Below, one piece after another: positions 18,511-27,299 of a stretch of DNA of 53,055 bases. The notes below the pieces were generated by a model, which ran no database searches, was not told the origin of the DNA, and saw only the letters and a list, made by a program, of their open reading frames with translations. Numbering within the stretch: the first letter of the stretch is position 1; each line of letters begins with the position of its first letter. The position numbers and the translations under genes are program-made. This DNA comes from Lewinellaceae bacterium (GTDB taxonomy: Bacteria > Bacteroidota > Bacteroidia > Chitinophagales > Saprospiraceae), in assembly GCA_020636445.1 (NCBI GenBank), contig JACJXV010000028.1, positions 1 to 53,055 on the forward strand, given 5' to 3'.

Positions 18511-19476
18511 ATGATGGAAAGGCTAACGCAGGAACCTACACTGGAGGATATTCGGCAATCGCATGAAGCTATTACTGACTTGATTCACCGGACGCCGGTG
18601 ATGACCTGCGCCAGTATTGATCGCATCGCAGGAGCCAAGCTGTTCTTTAAATGCGAAAATTTTCAGAAAGTAGGCGCTTTTAAAATGCGGGGTGCTGCGA
18701 ATGCCGCCGTACGGCTGTCCGCCTCAGAGCGCGAAGCTGGATTGGCAACCCATTCTTCCGGCAATCATGCCCAGGCGGTAGCTCGTGCTGCGCAGGTGTT
18801 AGGCTGCCCTGCGTATATTGTTATGCCGGAAAATGCCCCGATGATTAAGAAGAAGGCCACCGAAGGATACGGGGCGGAAGTCATTTTGTGTACACCCACC
18901 CAGGCTGCCCGGGAATCAACCCTGGCCGAAGTGGTCGCCCGCACCGGAGCGACCTTCATTCACCCTTATGATAACTATGATGTCATTGCCGGACAGGCTA
19001 CGGCTGCACTGGAGTTGCACGAGGCGGTACCGGACTTAACCGCTATTATATCCCCCGTTGGCGGCGGTGGTTTAATGAGTGGCACTGCACTCACTACGCA
19101 TTACCTGCGCCCCGGGGTTCAGATCTTTGGCTCCGAACCACAGGCTGTTGATGATGCCTGGCGCTCATTCCACAGCGGCCATATTGAAAACAACCCAACG
19201 GCGAATACTATTGCAGATGGCTTGAAAACTACCTTGGGTGAAAAAACATTTCCCATCATCAAACGCCATCTGGAAGAGATTTATACGGTCTCCGAACCCC
19301 AAATCGTGGCCGCTATGCGCCTGGTGTGGGAGCGTATGAAAATTATCATTGAACCTTCCTGTGCGGTTCCTTTGGCAGCCGTACTCGCCAACCCCGACGT
19401 TTTTGCCGGGCAGCGGGTTGGTATTATCCTGACCGGGGGCAATGTCGATCTGGATCATTTGCCTTTTGCGGGCTAG
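18511..19476 (+). CDS. PLP-dependent threonine/serine dehydratase, serine-racemase-like
   Basis: The 321-residue fold-type II PLP enzyme has the Schiff-base Lys in KVGAFKMRGA (about residue 54), the phosphate/substrate loop HSSGNHAQAV and the PLP-phosphate loop VGGGGLMSG. It ends after the catalytic domain with no ACT regulatory domain, like catabolic threonine ammonia-lyase or serine racemase. IKKKATEGYGAEVILC favours the serine-racemase/TdcB branch. It removes ammonia from Thr/Ser or racemises Ser; the sequence does not separate these. Two adjacent ATGs (18511, 18514) are possible starts. It forms an operon with the META lipoprotein. Confidence 0.85.
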   Translation: MMERLTQEPTLEDIRQSHEAITDLIHRTPVMTCASIDRIAGAKLFFKCENFQKVGAFKMRGAANAAVRLSASEREAGLATHSSGNHAQAVARAAQVLGCPAYIVMPENAPMIKKKATEGYGAEVILCTPTQAARESTLAEVVARTGATFIHPYDNYDVIAGQATAALELHEAVPDLTAIISPVGGGGLMSGTALTTHYLRPGVQIFGSEPQAVDDAWRSFHSGHIENNPTANTIADGLKTTLGEKTFPIIKRHLEEIYTVSEPQIVAAMRLVWERMKIIIEPSCAVPLAAVLANPDVFAGQRVGIILTGGNVDLDHLPFAG

Positions 19477-19517
19477 TGCTTACAAGTTTGAAGGGTCGGG
19501 TAAAGGGTTACATGTTG

Positions 19518-19561
19518 CTGGTGACTGGTGACTGGTTTCTGCTCACTGCTCACTGCTCACC
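19518..19561. repeat. Dispersed CTGGTGACTGGTGACTGG-type repeat
   Basis: A simple-sequence block lies between convergent genes. Its first 24 bases (19518-19541) are identical to 47962-47985, followed here by three CACTGCT-type units. It looks like a dispersed low-complexity intergenic repeat. Confidence 0.6.
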
Positions 19562-19605
19562 GGATAAGCCCTTGTTACGCCGCAAAGCGGATACCTCCCT
19601 GCTTA

Positions 19606-20274
19606 TCACCGGTAGGGAAAGCGCCGGGCAAACACCCGGGTAAGTTGGCCAATGACTTCCCGGCTGGGGCGGTTCCATTGAGTCGCGCCGCGACGCTGCA
19701 TCGTCCAGACGGCGGCACCACTTTCACCATCTAATATGGATACCCGCGTAAACACATCACTGGTTTTGGCATTGGGCATAAAAAACCACCCTGGGCCGCT
19801 GGAGAAAGTGCCGACAATAAACCGCGCCAGGTCAATGCCGAAACTTTCCAGATCCGTCAGATAGAATGCCTTGTCAATGTGGGTCTGAACGATTGCATCT
19901 ACTTCCAATAATTCGGCGAGTTCAACGGCTGATAGTTGGGTGGCTTGCTTGGGATCAATGCCTGCAGCCTCCAGGCGGCGGTTGGTTTCTTCAACCGGTT
20001 GAAAGCTTACGGCAATCCGGCTACCGCTTCGCTCGGCCAGTTCGTAATAAAAACCAATTTGAAAGGCGCGACTTTCGGCATTTTCGAGATGGGCAATATC
20101 CTCTGCAGTTAACTTTTTGTCAAGGCGCCCACTTGTATTCACTGCTACAGGGATAACAGCCAGCAGGTGATGCCGGGAGGCGAAACGATTGTAATCTGCG
20201 GTGTAATACCGATTGCTGCTGCAGGCAACCAATGTCAGCAGGCCAAAGGCCAGGATGGCAGTCAGATAACGCAT
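19606..20274 (-). CDS. Lipoprotein, possibly CsgG/GNA1162-like
   Basis: Starting at ATG 20274, the 222-residue product has a lipoprotein signal with lipobox TLVAC. The body has HLLAVIPVAVNTSGR, then a Ser-rich helix region, ELLEVDAIVQTHIDKAFYL and late VSILDGESGAAVWTMQRRG. An alternating nucleotide-binding-like alpha/beta pattern with a late line describing a value times a basic motif is reminiscent of CsgG/GNA1162-type periplasmic lipoproteins, but this is a fold guess only. It is monocistronic and convergent with the dehydratase gene. Confidence 0.55.
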   Translation of the reverse strand: MRYLTAILAFGLLTLVACSSNRYYTADYNRFASRHHLLAVIPVAVNTSGRLDKKLTAEDIAHLENAESRAFQIGFYYELAERSGSRIAVSFQPVEETNRRLEAAGIDPKQATQLSAVELAELLEVDAIVQTHIDKAFYLTDLESFGIDLARFIVGTFSSGPGWFFMPNAKTSDVFTRVSILDGESGAAVWTMQRRGATQWNRPSREVIGQLTRVFARRFPYR

Positions 20275-20562
20275 AGAAATGAATTTTGGGTTAGGTAATT
20301 GGTCGTTTATGATACAACTCATCAGGCTTGGGGAAATCCCAGCCGAATCACATCAGGTATAGACGGTCGAGGAGCAGGGAGGGGTGAACGGGTGAGGAAG
20401 CTTTAAATCCAGCTTAACACAACGGTCGTTATTTTATGACTTTTTTGCAAAAGCGAAGCCTGGAAAGCGAAAACTTAATATCCACCTAACGAAGTGATAA
20501 CCCATTTTAACACTTCAGGGCCTCATCTTCGTACTATCAACACCAATAAAACAAAAATCACC

Positions 20563-21270
20563 ATGAAAAAGATTGTTGGCCTGTCGGCTTTCCTGCTAAG
20601 TGCACTGTTGACTTTCCCTCTGGCTGCGCAAGATATCCAGGTAGGAGTCCGTGGCGGCGTTAACTGGTCGCATGTACGCACAACGGAATTATTAGGAGCT
20701 GTTACCCCGGAATTTTCTTCCATCGTAAACCCGCAATTTGCAGTGGTCGCCGAGTGGAATGTCAATGATAATTTTTCCCTGCTGGCTGAACCCGGCTATA
20801 CCCGTAAAGGATTTGGGCTCAAGCAATCGGTAGATGTACCGGTTTTTGGGATTGACTTACCCTTGGGTGTAGCGTTGGAAACGCGTTTCAATTATATGGA
20901 TCTCCCCTTGTTAGCTAAGGCCCGCGTAGGAGGACAACAAGCCCGGGCCTATGTAGTTGCCGGCCCCGCAGTGGGGTACGCCATGGACGGCGAGTTATTG
21001 ACCCGCACCCGCGGCCTCTTAAACCTGGACCTTACCCGTACCAACCTCAATCTGGGCTCCCTGGGTTTTGAACGCTGGGAAATCAGCGGGGTAGTCGGTG
21101 TCGGTGCTGAAGTCCAAACGAGCTTCGGGAAGCTGTTTGTCGATGGCCGCTACCAACATGGATTTACCCAGCTTTATGATATTCCTGCTGTCACCGAAAG
21201 TATTCGCAATAGCGCCTTTGCCGTACAGGTAGGGTATACCCTGCCTCTCGGGAAAGCACCCAGACCATAA
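20563..21270 (+). CDS. Outer-membrane beta-barrel protein (PorT/OMP_b-brl_2 type)
   Basis: From ATG 20563 the 235-residue product has a signal peptide (MKKIVGLSAFLLSALL, cleavage after PLAAQ). The mature part starts DIQVGVRGGVNWSHV and has eight or so amphipathic strands with NFSLLAEPGYTRKGFGL and NYMDLPLLAKARV, the pattern of PF13568-type porin-like small barrels. It ends VGYTLPLGKAPRP. Located in the outer membrane; cargo or role unknown. Confidence 0.78.
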   Translation: MKKIVGLSAFLLSALLTFPLAAQDIQVGVRGGVNWSHVRTTELLGAVTPEFSSIVNPQFAVVAEWNVNDNFSLLAEPGYTRKGFGLKQSVDVPVFGIDLPLGVALETRFNYMDLPLLAKARVGGQQARAYVVAGPAVGYAMDGELLTRTRGLLNLDLTRTNLNLGSLGFERWEISGVVGVGAEVQTSFGKLFVDGRYQHGFTQLYDIPAVTESIRNSAFAVQVGYTLPLGKAPRP

Positions 21271-21341
21271 TCCCCGGTTTTCCCGGAACATATCTGCCTA
21301 AAACCCTGCATTGGCCCCGGGAAATTCCCCAAAACAACCAG

Positions 21342-21393
21342 CTGTACGAACGTTGAAGGGGTTCGGTTTCGCCGAACGCTCTTCAACGTACAG
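21342..21393. other. Large imperfect hairpin in intergenic gap
   Basis: CTGT/ACAG, ACGTTGAAG/CTTCAACGT and GTTCGG/CCGAAC nest into one extended stem-loop 72 bp after the barrel gene. No T-run follows. The rest of the 370-bp gap (21271-21640) shows no gene. Confidence 0.5.
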
Positions 21394-21640
21394 CGAAATG
21401 TAACCTCCAAAAAATAAGGATTTACCCAGCCTTATTACGTACGACAAAATTTCCTTCGAAAGCCTGCTGTAGCCCCATTTGTGTTTTTTGAAACCCCTAA
21501 AAGCTCAGCAACCCCTCCCTTCGTTATTTTGCCTTTCTAATCGGTAATCAATTATCCCTGAATGGTTTCTCCTCGCTTATACTGGCATGATCCGGTAAAA
21601 AGGGGTAACTTATATCTGGTATTTTCTCATTTAAACACCT

Positions 21641-22903
21641 ATGCCGATGGAATCCCAAAACTTGATTTGCCGGCGCCTGCTGGCCTGTGTCTTTTTTTTA
21701 CTGTTTTTAGGATCTGCTTCTCTTTTTGCGCAGAACCAGAACTTTCAACTGATTCTCGACAATGTTCGGGTTGATCAGCAGCGCGAAGGTGGTGGCGACC
21801 GGCCTTACTTTGCGACGATCGTTTTCCGATCCCGATTGTTCCAACGCCGATCGACGGTGGTTTCACTTATCGAAGGAGAACCTCACGACTGGGTAAGCAA
21901 AGCCGAGTACAATGGAGGCCGGTTGCGGCAACGCGATCACATGTCGACCGGAGAAACCCTGAATGTGCCTGCCTGGATGGGCAAGCTGGAATGGCAAAAT
22001 GTTGAAGTTCGGCCCTTCAGCCCGGCAGCTGCGGTGGGTGCCGAATTATTTGGCGCCATTGTCATCAGCCTCGACAACAACAATACCCCACCACATGTGG
22101 TCCGCGGACTGATGAATAAGGTAAAGGACCTAACGGCCAATTTCCTGCGTTCCGAAGTAGAAACCGGGCGCATTGCCACTACCACCGACTGGGCTGCGAT
22201 GCAAACCCGCATCGGGGCTATGGCAAGGAATATGGTCAGTACCGGCGATGTCATCGACTTACTCTTTCAGATGACTATCGGATCAACATTTAATCCCGAT
22301 CGCCTCACCGGTATCCAGGTATTCATCTTTCCGGCGTTAACGGGGATTACCACCCAGAATTTTTCCTTCACAGTAAATGATCGCAATATCGGTCCGGTAA
22401 CCGCCAATGTCGATATTTTGCCTCCTAATGCTTTCCGCAATGGTTTGCGTACCTACACCGGCTCCGGTGGTCGCTATGCCGTCAACACCCGCCTGGTAGC
22501 CCAAGCAGCGGCCCCTCCGGTAGTCATGGTTAACGAGTTGGAGTTGGAATTCCGTACCGGAGGTGATGACCTGCGGGGGGGTAACGATAACCTGAATGTC
22601 TCGGTGCTTTTCGAGCGGGCTACCCCCCATACCGTCAATAATGTCAATGGTGGGGGTAAGTGGCGCGATAACTCCATCAATTCGGTGCGTATTCGCCTGC
22701 CCCGCCCCACACCCCTCAGTGAAATCAGCGGGTTGGAACTGCGTACTACCTTCGGCGGAGGTATGGGCGGTGATAACTGGAATATGAATGCCCTAAAAGT
22801 ACGCGTACTGGGCCCGGGTACCGACCGCGTTGTTTTTGACCAAAGCGGCAACCCGCTGAATCGATTTACCGGCGATCGGGGGCGGTTCATGGTAACCTGG
22901 TAA
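21641..22903 (+). CDS. Secreted protein, unknown family, with C-terminal beta-sandwich
   Basis: The 420-residue protein begins with a signal peptide (CRRLLACVFFLLFLGSAS, then LFAQ). The N-terminal half (LILDNVRVDQQREGGGDRPY) is predicted all-beta. From about residue 295, ELELEFRTGGDDLRGGNDNL, a tract with GKWRDNSINSVRIRLP and GDNWNMNALKVRVLG follow, the look of a PLAT/LH2-like sandwich domain that binds lipids or proteins. I do not recognise a precise family. It stands alone and is convergent with the SCO1 operon. Confidence 0.6.
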   Translation: MPMESQNLICRRLLACVFFLLFLGSASLFAQNQNFQLILDNVRVDQQREGGGDRPYFATIVFRSRLFQRRSTVVSLIEGEPHDWVSKAEYNGGRLRQRDHMSTGETLNVPAWMGKLEWQNVEVRPFSPAAAVGAELFGAIVISLDNNNTPPHVVRGLMNKVKDLTANFLRSEVETGRIATTTDWAAMQTRIGAMARNMVSTGDVIDLLFQMTIGSTFNPDRLTGIQVFIFPALTGITTQNFSFTVNDRNIGPVTANVDILPPNAFRNGLRTYTGSGGRYAVNTRLVAQAAAPPVVMVNELELEFRTGGDDLRGGNDNLNVSVLFERATPHTVNNVNGGGKWRDNSINSVRIRLPRPTPLSEISGLELRTTFGGGMGGDNWNMNALKVRVLGPGTDRVVFDQSGNPLNRFTGDRGRFMVTW

Positions 22904-22924
22904 GAAAACCCAGAGAGGATCGGT

Positions 22925-22962
22925 GGGCGTGGAGTACTCCGGAGGTGGAGACCGCCACGCCC
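22925..22962. terminator. Hairpin between convergent genes
   Basis: GGGCGTGG and CCACGCCC (8-bp stem) lie between the stop of the secreted protein and the stop of the SCO1 gene. It could end transcription from both sides, though no strong T-run is present. Confidence 0.4.
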
Positions 22963-22968
22963 TACTGA

Positions 22969-23613
22969 TTATTTTTCGTTGGAGGCAGCTTCGGTCTCCA
23001 TTTCTTTTAGCAGCAAGGCAATATCTTCCATAAAATGATCCACAGAAGCAGGGTCAGTACCATCACAGAAGGCCCGGATATGGCGGTTCTTGTCAATGAG
23101 TAAAAGCCGGCCGCTGTGATCAAATCCACCGGGGGCGTCTTCATTTTCCAGCGCAATGCTGAAGTAGTCTTCCGCAATAGAGAACAGCGAGTCTTTTACG
23201 CCCGTGACAAAATGCCATTGTTGGGTGTTTACGCCGAGGTTGCGAGCATAGTTGCGCAGCCGCCCCACAGTATCTCGTTTGGGATCAATGGTGTGTGATA
23301 AGAAATCCAGGCGTGGGTCACCCTGGAATTTATCGTAAACCCGGAGCATCTGTTTGGTGACTAAGGGACAGATGCTGGGGCAGGAAATAAAGAAAAAATC
23401 GGCGATGTAAGCCTTGCCAGAAAACGTTGCGTTTGTTATCAACTGGCTGTCCTGATCCACAAAGCTAAAGTCGCGAATTTGGTGGTAAACAGTGTCGCCG
23501 TCCACGACATCGCGTTGCCCCAGAATGGGTAGTGTATCGGGGTGGGGCTGAAGAGAATTACAACCAGCCAGCAGACTGGCCAGGGCAAGGAACAAAAATA
23601 GGTAACGTACCAT
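22969..23613 (-). CDS. SCO1/SenC family copper chaperone
   Basis: The 214-residue protein (ATG 23613) has a lipoprotein signal with LLAGC. Its thioredoxin-like domain has the copper-binding CPSIC (about residues 80-84) and the third ligand His in GGFDHSGRLL (about 164). SCO proteins deliver copper to the CuA centre of cytochrome c oxidase in the periplasm or reduce its cysteines. It follows the helical lipoprotein gene by 13 bp in one operon. Confidence 0.9.
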   Translation of the reverse strand: MVRYLFLFLALASLLAGCNSLQPHPDTLPILGQRDVVDGDTVYHQIRDFSFVDQDSQLITNATFSGKAYIADFFFISCPSICPLVTKQMLRVYDKFQGDPRLDFLSHTIDPKRDTVGRLRNYARNLGVNTQQWHFVTGVKDSLFSIAEDYFSIALENEDAPGGFDHSGRLLLIDKNRHIRAFCDGTDPASVDHFMEDIALLLKEMETEAASNEK

Positions 23614-23626
23614 AAGTTGCAGTTTT

Positions 23627-24082
23627 TTATTGATTAGCAGCAGAAAGTAATGACCGAATTTCATCGGCTTCTTTCAGGCTTTGCAGCATGTTTTCCTCCA
23701 CTTCTTTCACGGCTGTTAATTGTTCCTGCAGGTAGGCCATAATCGCTTCGTGGCTTTGGGTCTCGCGCAGGCTGGCAGGCTGGCGGAACGTACTCATCCA
23801 ACTCATCATGCCTTCATCGGCAGCTTCCAACTGCAGGATGCTTTTAGCCACCCGTTCCCGCAGGGTGTCCTCCAAGGTGCTATCAACTGCTATGGCTTTT
23901 TTGAATTCCAGGGTAGCACGGTTAATGTCGGCTATTTTAGGCATTACCTCATCATGGATGGCCATTACCTGGTCGCGCAGTTGATCCTGGGCACTCTCCT
24001 GCACTTTTTCTGTATTGCTGCAGGAAGCGAAAACCAACACCATACTGGCAAAATAGAAAAATCTCAATGCGGTATGTTTCAT
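23627..24082 (-). CDS. Helical lipoprotein, partner of SCO1
   Basis: From ATG 24082 the 151-residue protein has lipobox VFASC and a mature part that is almost wholly alpha-helical and Glu/Gln/Ala rich (QLRDQVMAIHDEVMPKIAD, later QEQLTAVKEVEENMLQSLKE). Bacteroidota genomes often carry such proteins, sometimes annotated as viral A-type inclusion proteins, next to SCO1 genes. It is the first gene of the operon. Its role is unknown; a structural periplasmic role is possible. Confidence 0.7.
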   Translation of the reverse strand: MKHTALRFFYFASMVLVFASCSNTEKVQESAQDQLRDQVMAIHDEVMPKIADINRATLEFKKAIAVDSTLEDTLRERVAKSILQLEAADEGMMSWMSTFRQPASLRETQSHEAIMAYLQEQLTAVKEVEENMLQSLKEADEIRSLLSAANQ

Positions 24083-24112
24083 GATCCTAATTTTTGCGTA
24101 AAACAGGTTGCG

Positions 24113-24120
24113 CAAATGTA
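24113..24120 (-). promoter_or_regulatory. Putative -7 element of SCO1 operon
   Basis: On the minus strand TACATTTG matches TAnnTTTG and lies 31 bp before the operon's first ATG. No convincing -33 box was seen. Confidence 0.4.
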
Positions 24121-24164
24121 GGAAAACCCCCTGGGAAAAGGAGGGAGAAAAGTCACCGGTTTTG

Positions 24165-24700
24165 GCGTGTTGGCTGTTGGCGCATTGGCGTATTGGCTTT
24201 AATTTCCACTAAATAAACTTTATAAACCGAGTGAGCACCGCGAACGATATAAACCTACTTCAGCGTGTTTGCTGTTCGCGTGTTAGCGCATTGGCTTCAA
24301 TTTTCTCTAAATAAACTTTATAAACTGAGCATCGCGGCATAAACCGAGGGAGCAACGCGAACGGCATAAACCTACTTCGGCGTGTTGGCTGTTGGCGCAT
24401 TGGCGTGTTGGCTTTAATTTCCACTAAATAAACTTTATAAACCGAGTGAGCAAGGCGAACGATATAAACCTACTTCAGCGTGTTTGCTGTTCGCGTGTTA
24501 GCGCATTGGCTTCAATTTTCTCTAAATAAACTTTATAAACTGAGCATCGCGGCATAAACCGAGGGAGCAACGCGAACGGTATAAACCTACTTCAGCGTGT
24601 TGGCTGTTGGCGCATTGGCGTATTGGCTTTAATTTCCACTAAATAAACTTTATAAACCGAGTGAGCATCGCGAGCGGCATAAACCCAATAAACCCCATAA
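24165..24700. repeat. Higher-order tandem repeat, 215-bp period
   Basis: Units starting GCGTGTT occur at 24165, 24263, 24380, 24478 and 24595. They alternate between a 98-bp type (A) and a 117-bp type (B), giving A-B-A-B-A with an exact 215-bp period. Each unit holds TAAATAAACTTTATAAAC. Copies of the same type differ at only a few positions. A and B are themselves diverged copies of one ancestor. No long open frame runs through it. Confidence 0.85.
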
Positions 24701-24807
24701 ACCAGCGGGTGGGAAGCCTGCATGGTGCCGGCACCTTTGCCTGGCGCATAGTTGCGCAAGTCAGCCAATGCCATTACCTTCGTCCTGCAAACCAAATAAG
24801 ACCCGAA

Positions 24808-26019
24808 ATGAGTATGCAGGAATCCTTCCTGATTGACGGAATACGCACCCCTATTGGCAAGTTTGGCGGTGCCTTAGCCCCCGTACGAGCTGATGATCTG
24901 GCGGCCCATGTGATCCAATCGTTACTGGAGCGCCATCCTGAATTGCCCCCTGCTGAGGTCGCGGATGTCATTTTGGGCTGTGCCAACCAGGCTGGCGAAG
25001 ATAATCGCAATGTGGCGCGGATGGCACTGCTGCTAGCTGGCATGCCGGTAACGGTGCCCGGAGAAACAGTTAACCGCCTCTGCGCTTCGGGGATGTCGGC
25101 GGTTATTCATGCGAGTCGGGCGATTCGCGTCGGCGAAGGAGATGTTTTTATTGCCGGTGGTGTGGAACAAATGACACGTGGCCCATGGGTGATGTCCAAG
25201 GCCTCCCAGCCCTTTGGTCGTGATGTGGAACTCCATGACACGAGCTTTGGCTGGCGCTTTATCAATCCGCGGATGGCGGCCCAGTATGGCACGGATGCCA
25301 TGGGTGAAACGGCCGAAAATCTGGTTGATCGCTACGGAATAAGTCGCGAGGATCAGGATGCTTTTGCTTACCGGTCACAACAGCGGGTAGCTGCTGCCCA
25401 GGCGGATGGCTTCCTGGCGGGAGAAATCATTCCGGTTGCTATTCCTCAACGCAGGGGCAATTCCCTGATCATAGAGGCGGATGAATTTCCGCGGCCAGAT
25501 ACTACACTGGAAGGGCTTGCTGGCCTGCGGCCTGCTTTCCGGAAAAATGGCAGTGTGACAGCTGGAAATGCTTCCGGATTAAATGATGGTGCAGCAGCTT
25601 TGTTGATCGCCGGAGAAAAGGCGGTAGACCGGTTTAACTGGCAACCGTTGGCTCGGGTATTATCTTCAGCAGTGGTTGGTGTAGAACCCCGGGTGATGGG
25701 CATTGGCCCTGTTGAAGCCGGTAAGTTGGCCCTGCAGCGAGCCGGGCTTACGCTGGATCAGCTGGATCTCATCGAAATTAACGAGGCGTTTGCAGCCCAG
25801 GTATTGGCCTGTACGCGCGCCTGGGGTCTGGCGGATGATGATCCCCGCCTCAACCCGAATGGCGGCGCCATTGCATTAGGCCACCCCCTGGGGATGACCG
25901 GCGCCCGGATTCTGCTAACTGCAGCCCGGCAACTGCAACGCACTCAGGGCAAATATGCCCTCGTCAGTATGTGCATTGGGGTAGGGCAGGGCTATGCCAC
26001 AATTTTAGAACGCGTATAA
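24808..26019 (+). CDS. Thiolase, 3-oxoadipyl-CoA thiolase (PcaF/PaaJ) type
   Basis: The 403-residue thiolase has the nucleophilic Cys in NRLCASGMSAV, GHPLGMTGARI with the second His, and the base Cys in MCIGVGQGYA at the C-terminus. VILGCANQAGEDNRNVARM and the tail NPNGGAIALGHPLG match the 3-oxoadipyl-CoA thiolase branch of beta-ketoacyl-CoA thiolases, which splits 3-oxoadipyl-CoA to succinyl-CoA and acetyl-CoA in aromatic or phenylacetate catabolism. No other pathway genes are adjacent, so it may serve general beta-oxidation. ATGs at 24808 and 24814 are both plausible; an upstream GTG in the repeat would add an unlikely extension. Confidence 0.88.
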   Translation: MSMQESFLIDGIRTPIGKFGGALAPVRADDLAAHVIQSLLERHPELPPAEVADVILGCANQAGEDNRNVARMALLLAGMPVTVPGETVNRLCASGMSAVIHASRAIRVGEGDVFIAGGVEQMTRGPWVMSKASQPFGRDVELHDTSFGWRFINPRMAAQYGTDAMGETAENLVDRYGISREDQDAFAYRSQQRVAAAQADGFLAGEIIPVAIPQRRGNSLIIEADEFPRPDTTLEGLAGLRPAFRKNGSVTAGNASGLNDGAAALLIAGEKAVDRFNWQPLARVLSSAVVGVEPRVMGIGPVEAGKLALQRAGLTLDQLDLIEINEAFAAQVLACTRAWGLADDDPRLNPNGGAIALGHPLGMTGARILLTAARQLQRTQGKYALVSMCIGVGQGYATILERV

Positions 26020-26043
26020 ACCATTATTCAAGGTAATATCGCC

Positions 26044-26613
26044 ATGGACGCTACCTGGATCGACCAATCGTTTTCGGAGGAAGATTTTGCACTCAAACCC
26101 TTTCCGGTTGGACGTTATGAACAGTGCGTCTTTTCGGGATGCACCTTTACGGAAGCTAATTTACAGGGGAGCATTTTCCTGGATTGCCGGTTCGAACGCT
26201 GCGATTTGAGTATGGCTAACCTGTCAGGAGTGGCGCTGCGCGATGTTCAATTTGAGGAGTGTAAACTATTAGGGTTACGCTTTGATGATTGTAATCCGAT
26301 GGGATTAGCTCTGACGTTCAATGCTTGCCAGCTAAATTTTGCCTCCTTTTATCAGGTCAACCTTAGCGGCATCACTTTTACCCGTTGCCAACTGCAAGAG
26401 GTGGAATTTGTGGAAGCTGATCTTTCAGGGGCCATCTTTGCCCATTGTGATTTAACCCGCGCCATCTTTCGACAAACCAACCTGCAGCGGACCGATTTCC
26501 GAACAGCGCTGAATTTTACGATTGATCCGGAAGTGAATCGCATCAAAGGTGCCCGGTTCTCAGCCGCCGGCGCCTTGCAACTGTTGGAGAAATATCAGCT
26601 GGAGATAACCTGA
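26044..26613 (+). CDS. Pentapeptide-repeat protein (Qnr/MfpA-like)
   Basis: The 189-residue protein consists of tandem A(D/N)LxX pentapeptides from about residue 30 to 160 (for example FTEANLQGSIFLDC, CDLSMANLSGVAL, ADLSGAIFAHCDL), forming a right-handed quadrilateral beta-helix. The short C-terminal helix LQLLEKYQLEIT resembles the dimerising end of Qnr. Qnr-type proteins mimic DNA and protect gyrase/topoisomerase IV, but many pentapeptide proteins have no known role. It follows the thiolase by 24 bp and may share its transcript. Confidence 0.85.
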   Translation: MDATWIDQSFSEEDFALKPFPVGRYEQCVFSGCTFTEANLQGSIFLDCRFERCDLSMANLSGVALRDVQFEECKLLGLRFDDCNPMGLALTFNACQLNFASFYQVNLSGITFTRCQLQEVEFVEADLSGAIFAHCDLTRAIFRQTNLQRTDFRTALNFTIDPEVNRIKGARFSAAGALQLLEKYQLEIT

Positions 26614-26678
26614 CGACCACTACTTTCCCAATGGGTGGTTTGGAGGAAGCGCGAATATGCAAAAATATTCAATGAGGT

Positions 26679-26710
26679 ATTGCCAGGGAAACCCAAAGCT
26701 TTTATATTTG
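26679..26710 (+). promoter_or_regulatory. Putative promoter of TetR-family gene
   Basis: TATATTTG at 26703-26710 matches TAnnTTTG and ATTG at 26679-26682 lies 20 bp upstream, as in Bacteroidota -33/-7 promoters. The start codon is only 18 bp downstream, and the palindrome at 26713-26722 sits on the expected transcription start. Confidence 0.55.
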
Positions 26711-26712
26711 TA

Positions 26713-26722
26713 AGTAATTACT
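26713..26722. promoter_or_regulatory. Palindromic operator candidate (TetR self-control)
   Basis: AGTAATTACT is a perfect 10-bp palindrome within GTAAGTAATTACTCACTT, right before the TetR start codon and over the expected transcription start. It resembles the longer palindrome at 27271-27284 before the adjacent SDR gene. Confidence 0.5.
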
Positions 26723-26727
26723 CACTT

Positions 26728-27249
26728 ATGACCGAAAAACAAGAACGAATCCTTACGGTTGCGCTTGAGTTGTTTGCTCAACAAGGGTATGCAGCTACGG
26801 CCACCAGTCGGATTGCCCGGGAAGCAGGGGTTTCGGAGGGGTTGATTTTTCGGCACTTTGAGAGTAAAGAAGGGCTATTGAAAGCCATTTTGGAATATGG
26901 CAATAAGGAGGTAAATACTTTTAATTCCCGCCTTTCGACTTACACGGACCCCCGGGCGCGGTTGCGGGCAATTCTGGAAGCACCCTTTTATTTTGAACCG
27001 CAGCAATACCATTTTTGGCGGCTGATTTATTCCCTAAAGTGGCAAATGGAGACTTATGACAATAGTATGTCGACCACAATCAAGGAGGCTTTACTAGAGA
27101 TTTTTGAGCAGCTGGCCTACCCTGATCCAAATGCCGAAGCGGAATTATTGGTAGCAATTATTGATGGTACGATGATGGCCATGTTACTGCGGCAGCCAGA
27201 GAACGCCCGGGACATGTTAGCTGTATTAGTACAAAAGTATGGGGTATAA
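26728..27249 (+). CDS. TetR-family transcriptional regulator
   Basis: The 173-residue protein (ATG 26728) has a classical TetR helix-turn-helix: RILTVALELFAQQGYAATAT followed by SRIAREAGVSEGLIFRHFES, within the first 60 residues. The C-terminal ligand domain is helical and unspecific. It lies 50 bp ahead of an SDR gene on the same strand, and two similar palindromes precede the two genes, so it probably represses itself and the SDR. The ligand is unknown. Confidence 0.88.
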   Translation: MTEKQERILTVALELFAQQGYAATATSRIAREAGVSEGLIFRHFESKEGLLKAILEYGNKEVNTFNSRLSTYTDPRARLRAILEAPFYFEPQQYHFWRLIYSLKWQMETYDNSMSTTIKEALLEIFEQLAYPDPNAEAELLVAIIDGTMMAMLLRQPENARDMLAVLVQKYGV

Positions 27250-27270
27250 ATTTTTTTGCACTATAAAATG

Positions 27271-27284
27271 AGTGATTAATCACT
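27271..27284. promoter_or_regulatory. Palindromic operator candidate before SDR gene
   Basis: AGTGATTAATCACT is a perfect 14-bp palindrome in the 50-bp gap between the TetR gene and the SDR start. It shares the core and the ACT/CACTT flank with the site before the TetR gene. Confidence 0.55.
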
Positions 27285-27299
27285 TTTAAATCAAAACAG

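Noticed and set aside
24165..24700. Possible CRISPR array in the tandem repeat
   Set aside because: Units are 98 and 117 bp, contiguous and without unique spacers; no cas genes are nearby.
24661..24807. Longer thiolase with GTG start in the repeat
   Set aside because: The extension is encoded by repeat and spacer sequence, whereas thiolases of this branch start close to the ATG at 24808.
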